The notes under the pieces were generated by a model that worked only from the letters and a program-made list of their open reading frames with translations, was not told the origin of the DNA and ran no database searches. Below, in pieces: positions 15,894 to 27,011 of a stretch of DNA of 64,000 nt (position 1 is the stretch's first letter; the number at the start of each line of letters is the position of its first letter). The DNA comes from Alitta virens. Its lineage: Eukaryota > Annelida > Polychaeta > Phyllodocida > Nereididae. The translations under genes and the position numbers were made by a program. The DNA is taken from assembly GCA_932294295.1 (NCBI GenBank), contig OW028584.1:26318970-26382969 (forward strand), given 5' to 3'.

Positions 15894-17389
15894 ACCATCT
15901 TTACCAGTTTTGAGATATTGTTTGAATTTGAGAAACCACCCACGGCCCGTTTAAGCCTGTACCAGCTCGAGTAATACTCAAGGAGCTTATCAGTTGCACA
16001 AATTTCTCCTGCACTAACAGCACATGATTTAACCTCAGACTTAACTTCTGGATCATCACTTGGCACCATGACATCAATCGAATGAGATGGCCACTCAGAT
16101 TTGTATTGTTTGAAAAATTCAGGACCATCATAGAACTTGCTTGCATCAAAAGAATCCAAAGTTTGGCCTCGAGTTAGAACATCCGCTGGATTTTCAGATC
16201 CAGGTATATGATGCCACTGCTCAGGTTCAGTCGATTCTCTAATGATACTGACCCGATTTGCTACAAATACTTTGAATCTGCGACTCTCATTTGCGATATA
16301 TTTTAACACCAACTCACTATCGACCCAGAAGTGTGAAGACACAAGTTCTAAATTCAATTGTTTTCTGAGCAAGACATCCATTTGAGAAGCCAAAACAGCT
16401 GCCTGCAACTCCAAGCGGGGTATTGTTACTACTTTCATAGGAGCCACCTTGCTCTTGCTAATGAGTAGAGTACTATGAATGCATCCCTCCTTATTAATAC
16501 ACTGCAAATAGCTACAGCAACCGTAGGCACGTTCACTGCTATCACTAAAATGATGCAATTCCATCACAGAGTCATCAAATTCATGTGGTTTCACACACCT
16601 ATGAATTCTGATTTTACTCAGCTCACGCAAACCTATAAGCCAGGAAATCCACCTATTTCTCAATTCAAGAGGCAACTCTTCATCCCATCCATACTTTAGC
16701 CTGGTAGCCTCCTGAAACAATATCTTGCCTACAATAATCATTGGACTAACCAAGCCTAATGGATCATAAATTGATGCAATTGTACTTAGCATGGATTTTC
16801 TTGTCACTACCTTTTCAGTGTCAACATTGACCACAAAATACAATTCATCAGACTGAACATTCCAATGAATGCCAAGGGCTTTGCTACCTGAATCTGGGTC
16901 AAGCTGTTTTACCTCTTTAGCCCGATTCTCTTCTGGTATGCTAGATAGGACTTTGGAATCATTAACGACAAATTTTGTAAGATTGAAACCTCCGCTTGAC
17001 AACAGTTTCCTGGTCTCATGGACAACCTGTACCGCTTCATCCACACTGGGAACTGACTTGAGACAATCATCAACATAAAAGTCCTTGAGTACTACATCTG
17101 AAATAAGTGGAGTAACCTCTTGATTATCTTCTACAGTGCATCTCAAAGCATATGTGGCACTGCTAGAGCACCATATGCCTCCAAATACATGACATTTCAT
17201 TCTGTAATGTACCAAATTTCCTTCGGAAACAAACCATACAAAACGCAAGACATCTCTATCCTCAGGTGGAACACGGACCTGGTAATACATGGACTCAACA
17301 TCCGCCATCACGCAAACTTCATGCTGTCGAAACCTAAGAAGGACATGAATCAACTTGTTTATCAGATCAGGCCCTTGATGACACATCAT
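15839..17389 (-). pseudogene. BEL reverse transcriptase and RNase H
   Basis: A 516-residue frame. MADVESMYYQV supplies the first RT Asp, FYVDDCL is the catalytic YVDD box, SIYDPLGLVSP marks the RT thumb/connection typical of BEL/Pao, and LHHFSDSSERAYG and IPRLELQAAVL mark RNase H. It is joined to the gag-protease frame by a frameshift near 17,375, and to the integrase frame by another near 15,900-15,950. RT and RNase H catalytic residues are intact. Confidence 0.92.
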
Positions 17390-18803
17390 TTAAAGACTCT
17401 CCTTCGAAACGTGAGGCACAGTCGAAAACTACGCGAAGTTTGTCAGGCTTCTTTTCACTAATAACAGCGTGATGTGGGAGATACCAGACTTTATCAACCT
17501 TGTCAATTTCATTGACTGGAACCAGTTCTGCATAGCCAGAGTATGGAGGTTCATTCTTTTCAAGACCTTCATTTTCCAAATTCCATAGGCATTCTACATT
17601 ATTTTCAGGAGAAGACTTGATGAAGTGAGAGACTGCCCTTTTGTTTGTTACAAAATTGAGAACATCTGGCCCATTTATTGACCACCCAAACAGAGTTTTA
17701 CTTGCAAATGGCTCACCTCTATTCCCTTTCCTAATATCCAAAGGAACTAAAGCCTCCGCATTGCCCTGACCTATCAGAAGATGCACGGGTTGACCACCAG
17801 CTACAAACTGCAAACCTTGAAAGTGAGCATAATCTTTAAGATTTGGATAAGTTGTGTACACTGGTATTTTATCGACAACATAGACATCTTTAATGGATAA
17901 GGTTTCTTCACCATCTAAGGACGACAACTTCAAATTGACTGCTTTTGACTTAACCTCTTCATCAGAGTTCAAGGTACTAAGAGAATAAGTGACAGGAGTA
18001 CCATTGAGACCTAACGATTCTATTAAATCTCTAGAGCAAAATGAATTACTGGAAGCTGTATCCAGCAAGGCGCACACTTCACGTGAGTTATTGATTTTGA
18101 CTGCAACTACAGGCATGTGTACATTTGTAGACACATTTGCGTTTGCATTTACAAGCCTGACATTTGTAGAAGAACTAGCACCCTGACATTGCAATCGCCA
18201 AGGACGAGAATTGTTATCATCGACATGTATGAACTTATTGTGTCTTTTGTCACAACCGGGTACAGTACAACCTGATTCTCTGCGACATTCGGCAGTTTTG
18301 TGGTTATCATAGAAGCAAACTTCACAAAGATTTTTACTGACAACAAATTCTAATCTCTGCGCTGGTCGCATGTCTTTGAATTCATTACAATAAGAGAGCT
18401 TGTGGTTTCCCTTACACAAAACACATGGATACACCTTTTGATTTGTTTTGGAAGTGAAAGAGTTGCTTTTCTTAGAACTCACATTTGCAACCGTATGCTG
18501 ATTGGACCTAACATTCAACTTGCCATAAACTGGGTCTGAGGCTTCACGTGCCTCCTTTGAAATAAACTGGACAAGTTCCTCAAACGTAGGATACCTTTTC
18601 TTGTTATCCTTTATCTCCATTGCTTTTCTTTTCCACCTAGTTCTCAGATACAGTTGCAAACGTTCTACAATTTTGATCATATAAGCTTGACTCTCAACTT
18701 CAGTCAGGCGTTTCATACCTTTGAGTGTTGCCAAACTATTGCTCAGTTCATCTGAAAATTCCAGCATTGCTGGCTCAGAACGAATTTGTTTACCATCAAT
18801 CAA
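17367..18803 (-). pseudogene. BEL gag C-terminal part, zinc knuckles, aspartic protease and start of RT
   Basis: In order: remainder of the DUF1759-type gag domain, two Cys/His clusters (CVLCKGNHKLSYC and CEVCFYDNHKTAEC) that bind RNA in the family, the retropepsin site ALLDTASSNSFCS near residue 245, and the RT entry VWYLPHHAVIS with KLRVVFDCA at the end. It is in the same frame as 19,187-18,807 but separated by a single TAA at 18,807-18,809. Confidence 0.9.
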
Positions 18804-18806
18804 ATT

Positions 18807-19465
18807 TTATACAATTCTTTCGGTAACCAAGTAATCATTACCAAATCTGTCTAACAAAAACAACAAAATTTCTTTGGCCTTTTTATACCCTTCATTGGCC
18901 TCCATGAGTACACATGGACTAATGGCAACATTTGCATCCTTACACGTATATTGCAACAATCTGGTAAGTTTGATTTTATCACTTTCATCAGAAGCATCAA
19001 CAGTTTCATTGAACACTGCCATAAACATGTGATATTTTAATGGATTGCCATCAAATTTTTCAAGTTCTATTTTCGGTAAATTCATATACCTGACAAGAGC
19101 TTCAGCCATGGTTTCTTGCAGTTTTGCCGCACCTGCTTGCGATTCTATGGCCACTTTCTTCTCATCTAATAGACTGATTTCTTTCAAGATTTTGCGTCTT
19201 TAACAACATTGATGTACCTATCATACATTTCAGTAAAATAATTGTCACATGATTCAATGTCTTCATTACTTGCTTCTTCTGTGATTATTGCCACATAATC
19301 ATCGTGAGCTGTTTCAAAGTTTGTAAGTTTCTCTCGAATAGATTTTACATGTTCCTCGACATTGTCAATATCTTCTTCAATTATGAACTTAAGTAAGTCA
19401 TTTATTGATCTTGACAGAGCTGATTTTCTCGCTGCCCTGGACTTCTTCATTTCTGCTGCCGACAT
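18807..19465 (-). pseudogene. BEL gag N-terminal part
   Basis: The probable start is the ATG at 19,465 (MSAAEMKKSR). A coiled-coil-like charged N-terminal region leads to a frameshift near 19,185. The second frame then carries the DUF1759 core (LPKIELEKFDGNPLKY, LTRLLQYT, LLDRFGND). It stops at the premature TAA at 18,807. Confidence 0.85.
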
Positions 19466-19495
19466 CTTGTTGACGTTCCGAAGTGTTTTATTCAC

Positions 19496-20026
19496 TATTG
19501 AATAGTGCCGAACTAAAGTTAGATGAAGATGCCTTTATTCACGAGAATCATTATACGAGCGGTGAAACTGTAAATTTTTTGAACAAAAATAATAATATTA
19601 CAATATAATAATCACAATTTAATATTACAATAATTATTAATATCATTATTAATATCATCTATAAATATCCAGCAAATGCATAATATACAAATATACAAAT
19701 AATAATAATGCCTAAATTAACTACCAATTACTTACAAAACACATGGCATCATCAGCACAATCCAAGGATAAGAAACAATTTTCGCCTGATAATGTTCAGT
19801 TTTGACCATTGCATATTCTTCTTAAAGTAATAGCCTATTCTATGAGCTACATGTTAGCTCCTCAGCTTCTCTGGCATGACTGGCACTAATTGAGTGACCA
19901 ATCACATGACCAAATTAAAAGTTAATTAATATTCCACCAGGGGGAGAAAATATCAACATTGACCTGTAGTGCCCCCTTGAGAATATGTATACAATATGAA
20001 TGATAACAGCCTAGATGGCTGTTACA
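19496..20026 (-). repeat. BEL 5' LTR
   Basis: 531 bp, about 98% identical to the other LTR. The internal sequence beginning at 19,495 on the minus strand (GTGAATAAAACACTTC) does not show the usual TGG that starts a primer-binding site, so the primer tRNA is not evident. Confidence 0.9.
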
Positions 20027-20031
20027 ATTAC

Positions 20032-20260
20032 TATTGGCAATTTGAATCACCATAGTCACAATATAAGTCAAATTATAGACATAGTCCCATTGTAGGGGGA
20101 ACTCTATAGTCATTGACTATGTACATGACTGTCTTAGAGATATATAGTCTATATGAATAAAAAAAGGGCATGATAAATGAAATAATTTTAGTGTAGGGAT
20201 ATAACTAAAATCACAAAATAACTAATGCAGAGTCCCCATGTGCTGGGAACTGTGTCTGCT
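20032..20260 (+). repeat. Tandem array, ~150-165-bp unit (part 2)
   Basis: Continuation of the array beyond the BEL insertion: two diverged units with GTCATTGACTATGTACATGACTG and GTGCTGGGAACTGTG. The continuity across the target duplication shows the array predates the BEL insertion. Confidence 0.8.
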
Positions 20261-20399
20261 TTCTGTCCCTTTTATAAATGGAATTCTTCAAAATTTGTTT
20301 CAGTTTAGATAAACTTATAATTAATATCAAATTTGCTGCTTTTACTCCAAGTAGCCTTTATCTTTGATGGTGAGCAGTTTAACTCCCCATGCCATTAAT

Positions 20400-21055
20400 T
20401 ACATGAGTAATCAACACACTGATAGCTTGTCAAATAGGGGTTTTAAAACTGGTCCTGGTGGAGCCCTCTTGGGAGTTTTAGAAACATCTCTAGAGTCCCC
20501 CACTGAGGTAGACTTCGCAGAGTTCCCCTGTGGCTGGGTTCTCCCCTACTGCTTAATACAACATGACATGCAAATATATACCACAAAAACAACAACAAAA
20601 AACTCATTAAATAATTAAAATTCCTTCTTTTTTTTTCATGAAATGATAAAGTGTAATAGATTGGAATAGTTCTTCATGAAGAAATAAAATTATTTTACAT
20701 CACAATAAAACTTTCAAATATTTTATGTTCCATAACTTGCTGAATTGTATGACAAGCAATTGTGAAAAAAAAAATATATATATATATAATTAAATTTTGT
20801 TACTTTCTGATTAATCATTTTCAATCGTATTTCACAAATTCTCTTTTTTCTCTTTATGAAAATTGTAATATACATATATATGATCTTTTTTTATGGTGGG
20901 CTATAAATGGGCGGACATAATAAGCCTATATATCTATGGCGCCGAATTTACCGTTCGCCAAATTCACTTAGCCGAGTTTACTATTTTTTTGCGCCGAATT
21001 CACCGTTCTAGACGCGCCGAATGCTCATTTGCGCCGAATTCCCCCAAATTCTAAA
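20400..21055 (-). repeat. Right inverted terminus with GAATTCGGCG boxes
   Basis: Reverse-complement relative of 8815-9130: AGAGTTCCCCTGTGGCTGGG and TTCTCCCCTACTGCTTAATA near 20,520-20,560, then CGCCGAATTCACC-type boxes at 20,938-21,050. About 380 bp of AT-rich DNA with (TA)n separates the two blocks, against about 90 bp on the left. Confidence 0.7.
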
Positions 21056-21077
21056 TAATGAGTGTTTTAACACATTT

Positions 21078-21170
21078 GCGCAGTGACTCTCATTAAAAAT
21101 CAAGTTTGAACTCAATTAAGACTAATTCAGGCATACATTAGTGCAAAAATTTTGGTGAGAGCCACTGCGC
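21078..21170. mobile_element. Short MITE-like inverted repeat
   Basis: The 93-bp element has ends GCGCAGTGACTCTCA and TGAGAGCCACTGCGC as near-perfect inverted repeats; no coding capacity. Confidence 0.6.
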
Positions 21171-21510
21171 CGGGCTTGTGACTGGACATTGAAATTGTAA
21201 CATGCCTCTTACATGACTTGTATTGTCTAGAAAATGCCATGGTTTCATACTCTGGGTGAATAATATTGTTGATTTTAGACTTGCAAATAATTTTTTACAC
21301 ATTTACACTAAAGTAGAAATGGGTGAATATGTTGAATACTATCAAATGCAGTAGCTTTTCGGCAAAACCTGATAAAAGAATAAAAGGTCCAATATATTGA
21401 TACATGTACTATATTTACTGTTTCTATTTCTATGCCATTCTGATAGAAACATGATTTTGAACAATAGTTTGTAAAAAACAAATACATAAATTTTGTTATT
21501 ATTTTACAGT

Positions 21511-22129
21511 ATGGATCCTGCTGTAGGGCAGAGTAATTTGTGTCGTCTATTTTGAAAAGTATTTCATGGAAAAGGGAGTTTGGCTGCAAAATATCGGAGT
21601 TTCATTCAAAATGTGTTTAACGTAAGTTCATTTGAGACTGTAAACCCTGAGGGCTAATATGAAATATTTGGTTTTGTCAAATTAATTGTGGTGATTATCA
21701 TAACATTTATGTGATGTTCTCTTTTTACAGGTCGACATATGCCAAGATGACCCTGCAATATATCCAAAGGTCATTTGTAGAAGTTGTCATTCACGGATCT
21801 CCAGGGTGTTCAATCAGTGAAAATGTAATAGCCTAAGGCCAGAGGATTTCAAAGGTGAGGAAGTCCGGCACAATTGAAGATGCTGTTCAGTCTCAACTGA
21901 GAAAATTCACCTGGCATGTGTTCATCAAAGACAAACAGGCCAAGAGCTATGAAACTGACAAAAAAGATGCCCAGAAAGATGACACTGACATTGTGTGTGT
22001 ACAATTTGATTTCAGTGAAAATGCCCCGTCATTCTATCAAGATGAAATTCAGTCAGCTTATTATCACAAAAAAAAAAATTACTTTGGCACTACTGGATTT
22101 CATGCCAGAGATTCTCCCTCTCTGCTATA
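21511..22129 (+). pseudogene. Zinc-finger (ZAD-like) gene remnant, probably transposon-derived
   Basis: An ATG at 21,511 opens a frame with NLCRLF, then an in-frame TGA (about 21,553). It continues HGKGSLAAKYRSF up to a GTAAGT donor at 21,620. A TTTTTACAG acceptor at about 21,730 joins in frame to DICQDDPAIYPKVICRSCHSR, giving paired Cys motifs like ZAD/transposon zinc fingers. After a stop, 21,855-22,129 encodes VCVQFDFSENAPSFYQDEIQSAY, resembling an uncharacterised family often found near transposons in aquatic invertebrates. A stop early in both exons makes it a pseudogene. Family identity is by motif memory only. Confidence 0.5.
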
Positions 22130-23890
22130 AATTTGCTTTTAATGCATTGATATCAAATATAATTATATATTTTATGTATACGCATTGCATTCAGCGACAT
22201 AGTGGCCTTCGGCATCATGCTTTGGCATTAACATATTAGCATTGGGAGGGCAGTGAGTTACTAACACCAGGAAAGTCTCTGATAATGCCCCCCCCCCCCT
22301 ACCTAACATGCATAGTGCAATCGGTAAGATATACATCTATTGAACAGCAAACTGACAGATCCCAGGTTGCCAGGTCAAGCTTTCTTTGTCCTTTCTTTTT
22401 TTCCTGGTGCCTGGCCTGGCTGCAGTAGCAAATTTGAGAAAATTACATAATCATTCACTGGCTTTTGGCCCTTTCTCAACTTTAGACCCCCTCTATATCA
22501 CTCCCTCCCTTCACTCCATCTGAAAATCTTTTGACAGTACAGCTTCTGACATCTACGGTTAATTTGTAGGACTAGTGGTACTTGTGAATTACAATCAAGA
22601 AATCCACGCAATGATATTAGAGATGTTGCATTTACAGGATATTATTTTATTTTTATCTTTTATATTTCTAAAGAATTGATTATAGAGTTGTTATCCATAT
22701 TACCTACACTCCCATGCAGCATTATTGACTTGTCAGGGTGATATAAGCTGAAGGATTGTCAATAAAAATCTATGCAGTTTAAAAAATAAAGCTGCAAAAA
22801 TCTGAAACATAGACCTTAAGTATCTTAATATTTAGTGACTTTAATATCAACATGCTGTTTACAAGATAGAACTTAAGACACGTTTGTCCATGTCAAAACT
22901 TTCTTTTTATGAGACAATACACACATAAGACAAAATATATTCTATCTCTATAAATATTACACCTAAGTGAAGAAATTGACAATAATAAAATTTTACATTT
23001 TTCATGGAAATTAAATTTCAAAGGCAGTACATATTTCATGGTTATCTACATGTTAATTCGAATAGACATCTATGTGTCTGAAAATTATTTAAGTAATAGG
23101 ATTAGTGCAAAGTGTGAATTCAATGGTTCATGAATTGCAATTAAATATGACAGGTGACAGGGGATTCCCCAGCTCAGCAACACCTGGTCCCTTGAAATTG
23201 CTTACAGTCATGCATGAGTGAACGATGCTACCATTTAAACATGAAAATTTGTAAATGCATTGTTTGTTTCTTAGTTTGCTGGTCTTTGATAACAACGCAC
23301 TTTATGAAATATCCCAAAGAAGATTTTATATTGCATGCAATTTAAAAGCCACATCGAAATTGGCAGAAAGGCAAGTAATCATATTTTTCCTATTATTTGG
23401 GTATATGTTTTTAATAAATAAATCATAAACAAAGAGTATGACAATAAAAATATGAAATTTCAAACATATAAACTTCCACAAATACACTTCTACAAAATGG
23501 TATGAATACCATAGTAAACACACATTGCCAAGGTTTAGAGTATGCCATATTTTCCATTATTATGAATACGTACTAAATAGACGTAAAATTGAAGTTTTGA
23601 AAGTGAAACTGCTGTGATTTAGACATTTTAAAGCTATATTTCATGCATGTAGGTATAATAGTGGTTGAGATATAGGGGTTTAGGAAAATGTCTATCTTCC
23701 CCCATCATTATAATATAATGTACAAAGAATATGACACTGAAAATGTTACAAAATACATTTATACACTTTGATTCTCCAAAATGCTATGCATGTAATTTTG
23801 ATGAATGAGATCAATTTTGTGAGAAAAGATAGGTTCCCATATATTTGAAATAAAGAGGTGATGAATATTATTGTCATTGGGAGGGAGTCA
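22130..23890. other. Intergenic, no gene seen
   Basis: AT-rich. It holds a C-run at 22,290 and a weak tRNA-like stretch at 22,315-22,375 (CATAGTGCAATCGGTAAGA with a decayed B box), probably an old SINE. No conserved frame. Confidence 0.4.
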
Positions 23891-24871
23891 TCATTGTAAT
23901 TGCAGGTCTGTTCTGGCAAAAACAATATCAAGGGTATCAATTATTTTGACTTCTTTGTAGACTTTCAAACTTTTAAAATAATCACGGAACATTTGGAGCC
24001 TTTGCTCTGAGACTTTTCCTCCATCTGGTGTATAAGGAATAGCTCTGTATTCAATAGTGAACACATTGATCTTGACTTTGTCCCAAGGAATAGTCTTCAG
24101 TACGGGCATCTCCTGACCTTCAATGTCAAGCGAATAGTAATCAATAGTGTCCACGCCAACTGCTTTTAATAATGTATACAGTGGGAAGCATTGTGCAGTA
24201 GTTCCTTTTGCATCAGGCTTAGTCAAACCCCCATTAAATTGAAAATTCATTTTTCCTGTGGCATTAGATCCACTTAGACAGCAATTAATGGAATGAGACC
24301 GGGGCCGATTTTTGGGAATTTCTTTGGATGGATTTGGTAAAACTTCCACGAGTAATCCCGTCCATCCTCTGTATTTCTCAAAAAACATTGTGTTTGAACT
24401 CCCAATGCCATCATGTGCTCCGCTTTCTATGTAAAATCCATTCCTCTTCTTTTTGAAATACTCATCGATAACCTTCGATTGTCCAACTTGTGAGTAGTCC
24501 TTCTCTGGGCCTGTGGAATTGAGAGTTCTATTCGATGGATATCTCAGCCAGCGCCTCTGGACAAATTCTACTAAACCAGGATCATCCATTGGTTGAAAGC
24601 CATTTTCGTACTTCTGAATTTCTTCATTTGTGTAATCCCGGTTACCTTTAGGTTTGGTCTTTGCTTTTTTTCCACTAATTGTTGAGTTTTGTAATTTTTC
24701 AAGTTGCTTGACCTTTTTCTGTAAGTCCACAATTTGTGCTGCACTGTTGTTAATTGCTTGTAGTTGGTAGGCTATTCTTGACACTGCTTCATGGTATACA
24801 CATTTAGCTATAAATAAAGTGCATAGTACAGCAAAAACTGTTATGATGGTTACATTTGTACGATGAAACAT
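23891..24871 (-). CDS. FkbM-family methyltransferase domain protein, type II membrane protein (Star-like)
   Basis: Single-exon, 326 residues, intact; ATG at 24,871 and TGA at 23,891. A hydrophobic segment at residues 8-25 has no cleavage site, suggesting a signal anchor. A coiled-coil-prone stretch follows at about 35-62, then a Lys-rich stalk. The FkbM (Methyltransf_21) domain is at about 140-300: GFYIESGAHDG at 145-155 is the SAM-binding glycine loop, TGLLVEVLPN the second strand, and DYYSLDIEGQE at 244-254 the conserved acidic motif. Several N-x-S/T sequons fit a Golgi/ER lumenal domain. Domain and topology resemble the Drosophila Star family and invertebrate expansions of it. Whether it methylates anything is unknown. 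The lack of introns suggests retroposition or an intronless family. Confidence 0.85.
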   Translation of the reverse strand: MFHRTNVTIITVFAVLCTLFIAKCVYHEAVSRIAYQLQAINNSAAQIVDLQKKVKQLEKLQNSTISGKKAKTKPKGNRDYTNEEIQKYENGFQPMDDPGLVEFVQRRWLRYPSNRTLNSTGPEKDYSQVGQSKVIDEYFKKKRNGFYIESGAHDGIGSSNTMFFEKYRGWTGLLVEVLPNPSKEIPKNRPRSHSINCCLSGSNATGKMNFQFNGGLTKPDAKGTTAQCFPLYTLLKAVGVDTIDYYSLDIEGQEMPVLKTIPWDKVKINVFTIEYRAIPYTPDGGKVSEQRLQMFRDYFKSLKVYKEVKIIDTLDIVFARTDLQLQ

Positions 24872-24902
24872 ATCCTTCTTTTAAATGGTTTAACAATGAA
24901 CT

Positions 24903-25015
24903 GAGGTGAGGAGGCTCTCTGTGAGGTGAGGCTCTCTGCTAGGTGAGGCTCTCGGTTAGGTGAGGCTCTCTGTGAGGTGAGGCTTTCTGTGAGGTGAGGC
25001 TCTCTATGCTTTGAA
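24903..25015. repeat. Minisatellite, ~19-bp unit, upstream of the FkbM gene
   Basis: About six copies of GTGAGGTGAGGCTCTCT with small variants, starting 32 bp upstream of the ATG, so it is probably in the 5' UTR or promoter of the FkbM gene. It is open in one frame only because the unit lacks stops. Confidence 0.85.
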
Positions 25016-25480
25016 TCAGTCTTTCCAACTTGATTTCTCAAAAAAGACTTCTTATACAATCCAATAATTATTGTTTGTGATAACCGTTGAGCTGCTTATG
25101 CATAAAGAAGGTTCCGGTAATGATGACCTAATAAAACTGGAGAATAAAAGTGATTATTCTTAAACTAAATCCACAACTTGATGCATACTAGGTAACTCTT
25201 CAGCTGATGCAACAAGAGGCATAAATCTCTGCATAAATTATGCTAAACAGTCGCATGGCACTGAAAAATCAATCGGCACAATTGGCATATGTAATGGTTA
25301 AATTATGAGTTGGTAGTGATGGTCGTGTTGTTAGGCATATAAACAATAATAAACAACATTGATTATATATATATATACAAAGTGTGCACGGTCAAAAGGT
25401 CTGCACTGTCAGTCATGCAGCTAATATATAGATTTTTATTAAAATCAAAAGTACCAAATGTGTCTGCATGGCAAAAAATA
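25016..25480. other. Upstream flank of FkbM gene
   Basis: AT-rich, with a short (TA)n at about 25,365. No gene or clear promoter element recognised. Confidence 0.35.
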
Positions 25481-25483
25481 ATA

Positions 25484-26900
25484 CAGTTGCTGTCGAAAGT
25501 AAGTACACCCTATGTGATTTTAGAAACTTTTATTTGTCAGGATAATAACACATCTTGAATTTAAAGAAAAACATGGAAATATCATTCAACAATAACTATT
25601 AAAGACATTCATAGAAAGTACACCCTCATAGTCAATACTTAGTAGGTCCTCCTTTTGCAGCTATTACAGCTTTTATTACGTTTTTTGTACTCACGGACAA
25701 GGCACTGGCACTGGCACCTTTCTATGGGAATTTTTTGCCATTCTTCCAAGCAATATTGCTTCAACTCGCCTATTTTTCTGGGGTTTCTTGCATGAACTTG
25801 CTGCTTTAGATCATGCCATAGCATCTCAATTGAATTTAGATCTGGGCTTTGGCTAGGCCACTCAAAAACCTTGTATTTCTTCTTCTTCATCCAGGCTTTT
25901 GTAGAAGCACTGGTGTGTTTAGGATCATTGTCCTGCTGGAACACCCATGAGCGCTTCAACTTCAGTTGCTTGACTGATGCAGATACATTATTTTACAGTA
26001 GTCCTTTCCTGGTAAAGTTGTGAATTCATGATACCTTCATTGTGGGCAAGTTTTCCAGTGCCTGTCGATGCGAAACAACCCCACAGCATGACATTCCCTC
26101 CTCGATGTTTCACTGTGGGCACTAGGTTCTTCTCAAGAAAAGCAGTGTTCGGGGTGCGCCAAACATACTGTGATCGCATGTGACCAAAGAGTTCAATTTT
26201 GGTTTCGTCAGACCAAAGGACATTCTCCCAAAATTCTTTGGGCTTGTCAAGATGCATCTTAGCAAAGCGATGGCCTGCTTCTATGCATTTTTTTTTGTGA
26301 GTAATGGCTTTTTTCTGGGCACTCTGGCTGATACACCTTCTGCATTCAGATGCCTGCATATTGTGGATAAATGGACATGCATGTCTGATGCCAACTGCTC
26401 CTGCAGTTCTCGGGATGTCACTCTAGGGTTCTTAAATGCCTCCTGCAGGAGTTTCCTAGCTGTTATTTTTGATATTTTTGGAGGTCTTCCTGTTCGAGGC
26501 AATGCTGCAGTTGTTTTCCATACCTTCCACTTGCCTATACCCTTCCTCACTGTTGATATGTGCACTCTGAGTTCTTTAGGAATTTTCTTATACCCTGATT
26601 CAAACTTTATAGGTATCAATAATTGTTTTTCTGAGTCTTTCAGATAATTCTTTAGTTCTTGGCATGTTGATCAACTTGCAGCTCAATGAAAATTGTCAGT
26701 TTCATGATATTTAAGGATATAAACCTTTAATTGTTATTAAAAGAGCTCTTAAAATTTTTAACAAAGTATGCAAATTAACCAGGCAGAACATCATAACAAC
26801 TGTAAAGTTGTGTTACTTTAACAATAACAACCAAAGAACTCTAGTCAATACAAGGTCAAGTTTGTTTGGGGTGTACTTACTTTTGCAATGCACAAATTTT
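25484..26900 (-). mobile_element. Tc1/mariner-type DNA transposon
   Basis: The left inverted repeat starts CAGTTGCTGTCGAAAGTAAG after a TA at 25,482-25,483. The right end retains GGTGTACTTACTTTTGCA at about 26,871-26,889, matching the AAAGTAAGTACACC core in inverse, but its outer part has decayed. The minus-strand transposase lies between. Length about 1.4 kb. Confidence 0.9.
25639..26665 (-). pseudogene. Tc1 transposase, frameshifted
   Basis: The probable start is the ATG at 26,665 (MPRTKELSE). After a frameshift come the paired HTH domains with the GRPPKIS linker (26,619-26,281). A further shift leads to LWSDETKIELFG (first catalytic Asp), HRGGNVMLWGCF and then FQQDNDPKHT (second Asp). SPDLNSIEMLW gives a Glu 34 residues after the second Asp, the DD34E spacing of Tc1. 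At least three frameshifts mean it is inactive, though all catalytic residues survive. Confidence 0.92.
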
Positions 26901-27011
26901 ATATCTGGGACTGCAGATTGAAAAGTGTTTAATATTTCATGGCATCTTTATATATTCTGATGTATGACTTCACGGAGTATATATCTATTGCTTAAATGAG
27001 TTCATATTTTG
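26901..27011. other. Spacer between Tc1 and LTR element
   Basis: About 110 bp of AT-rich DNA; nothing recognised. Confidence 0.4.

Larger units (their letters stand above)
13893..20026 (-). mobile_element. BEL/Pao LTR retrotransposon, near-complete, inserted in tandem array
   Basis: The element is on the minus strand, 6134 bp, with 531-bp LTRs at each end and a 5-bp target duplication ATTAC (13,888-13,892 and 20,027-20,031). By eye the LTRs differ at roughly 11 sites (about 2%), so insertion is recent. The gene order on the minus strand is gag, protease, RT, RNase H, integrase, DUF5641-type C-terminus, the standard BEL/Pao plan. Despite its youth the copy carries a nonsense codon, several frameshifts and an apparent loss of the integrase catalytic Glu, so it cannot be autonomous. 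Confidence 0.95.
8800..21055. mobile_element. Candidate large inverted-terminus element containing a tandem array and a BEL insertion
   Basis: The two ends (8800-9130 and 20,400-21,055) are inverted relatives. Each has a cluster of GTGAATTCGGCGC-like boxes outermost and a CAGTAGGGGAGAACCCAG / CACAGGGGAACTCT block inward. The interior holds a ~150-165-bp tandem array. Subtracting the 6.1-kb BEL insertion leaves about 6.1 kb. No transposase, Rep/helicase or other protein is recognisable, so it would be non-autonomous. Bivalve 'pearl'/Helentron-related elements are known to carry central ~160-bp tandem arrays, which is a similar plan. That analogy is inference, and the exact ends are not defined. 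Confidence 0.5.

Noticed and set aside
14587..18186. Several plus-strand ORFs across the BEL element
   Set aside because: They are antisense shadows of the gag/pol frames; no domain on that strand.
21549..21557. In-frame TGA as selenocysteine in the zinc-finger remnant
   Set aside because: No selenocysteine insertion element evident and other lesions follow; simple decay is enough.
24850..25059. ORF upstream of the FkbM gene as N-terminal extension
   Set aside because: It consists of the minisatellite and is in a different frame from the gene.
26180..26647. Plus-strand ORF of 155 residues
   Set aside because: Antisense to the Tc1 transposase, which carries clear DD34E motifs on the minus strand.
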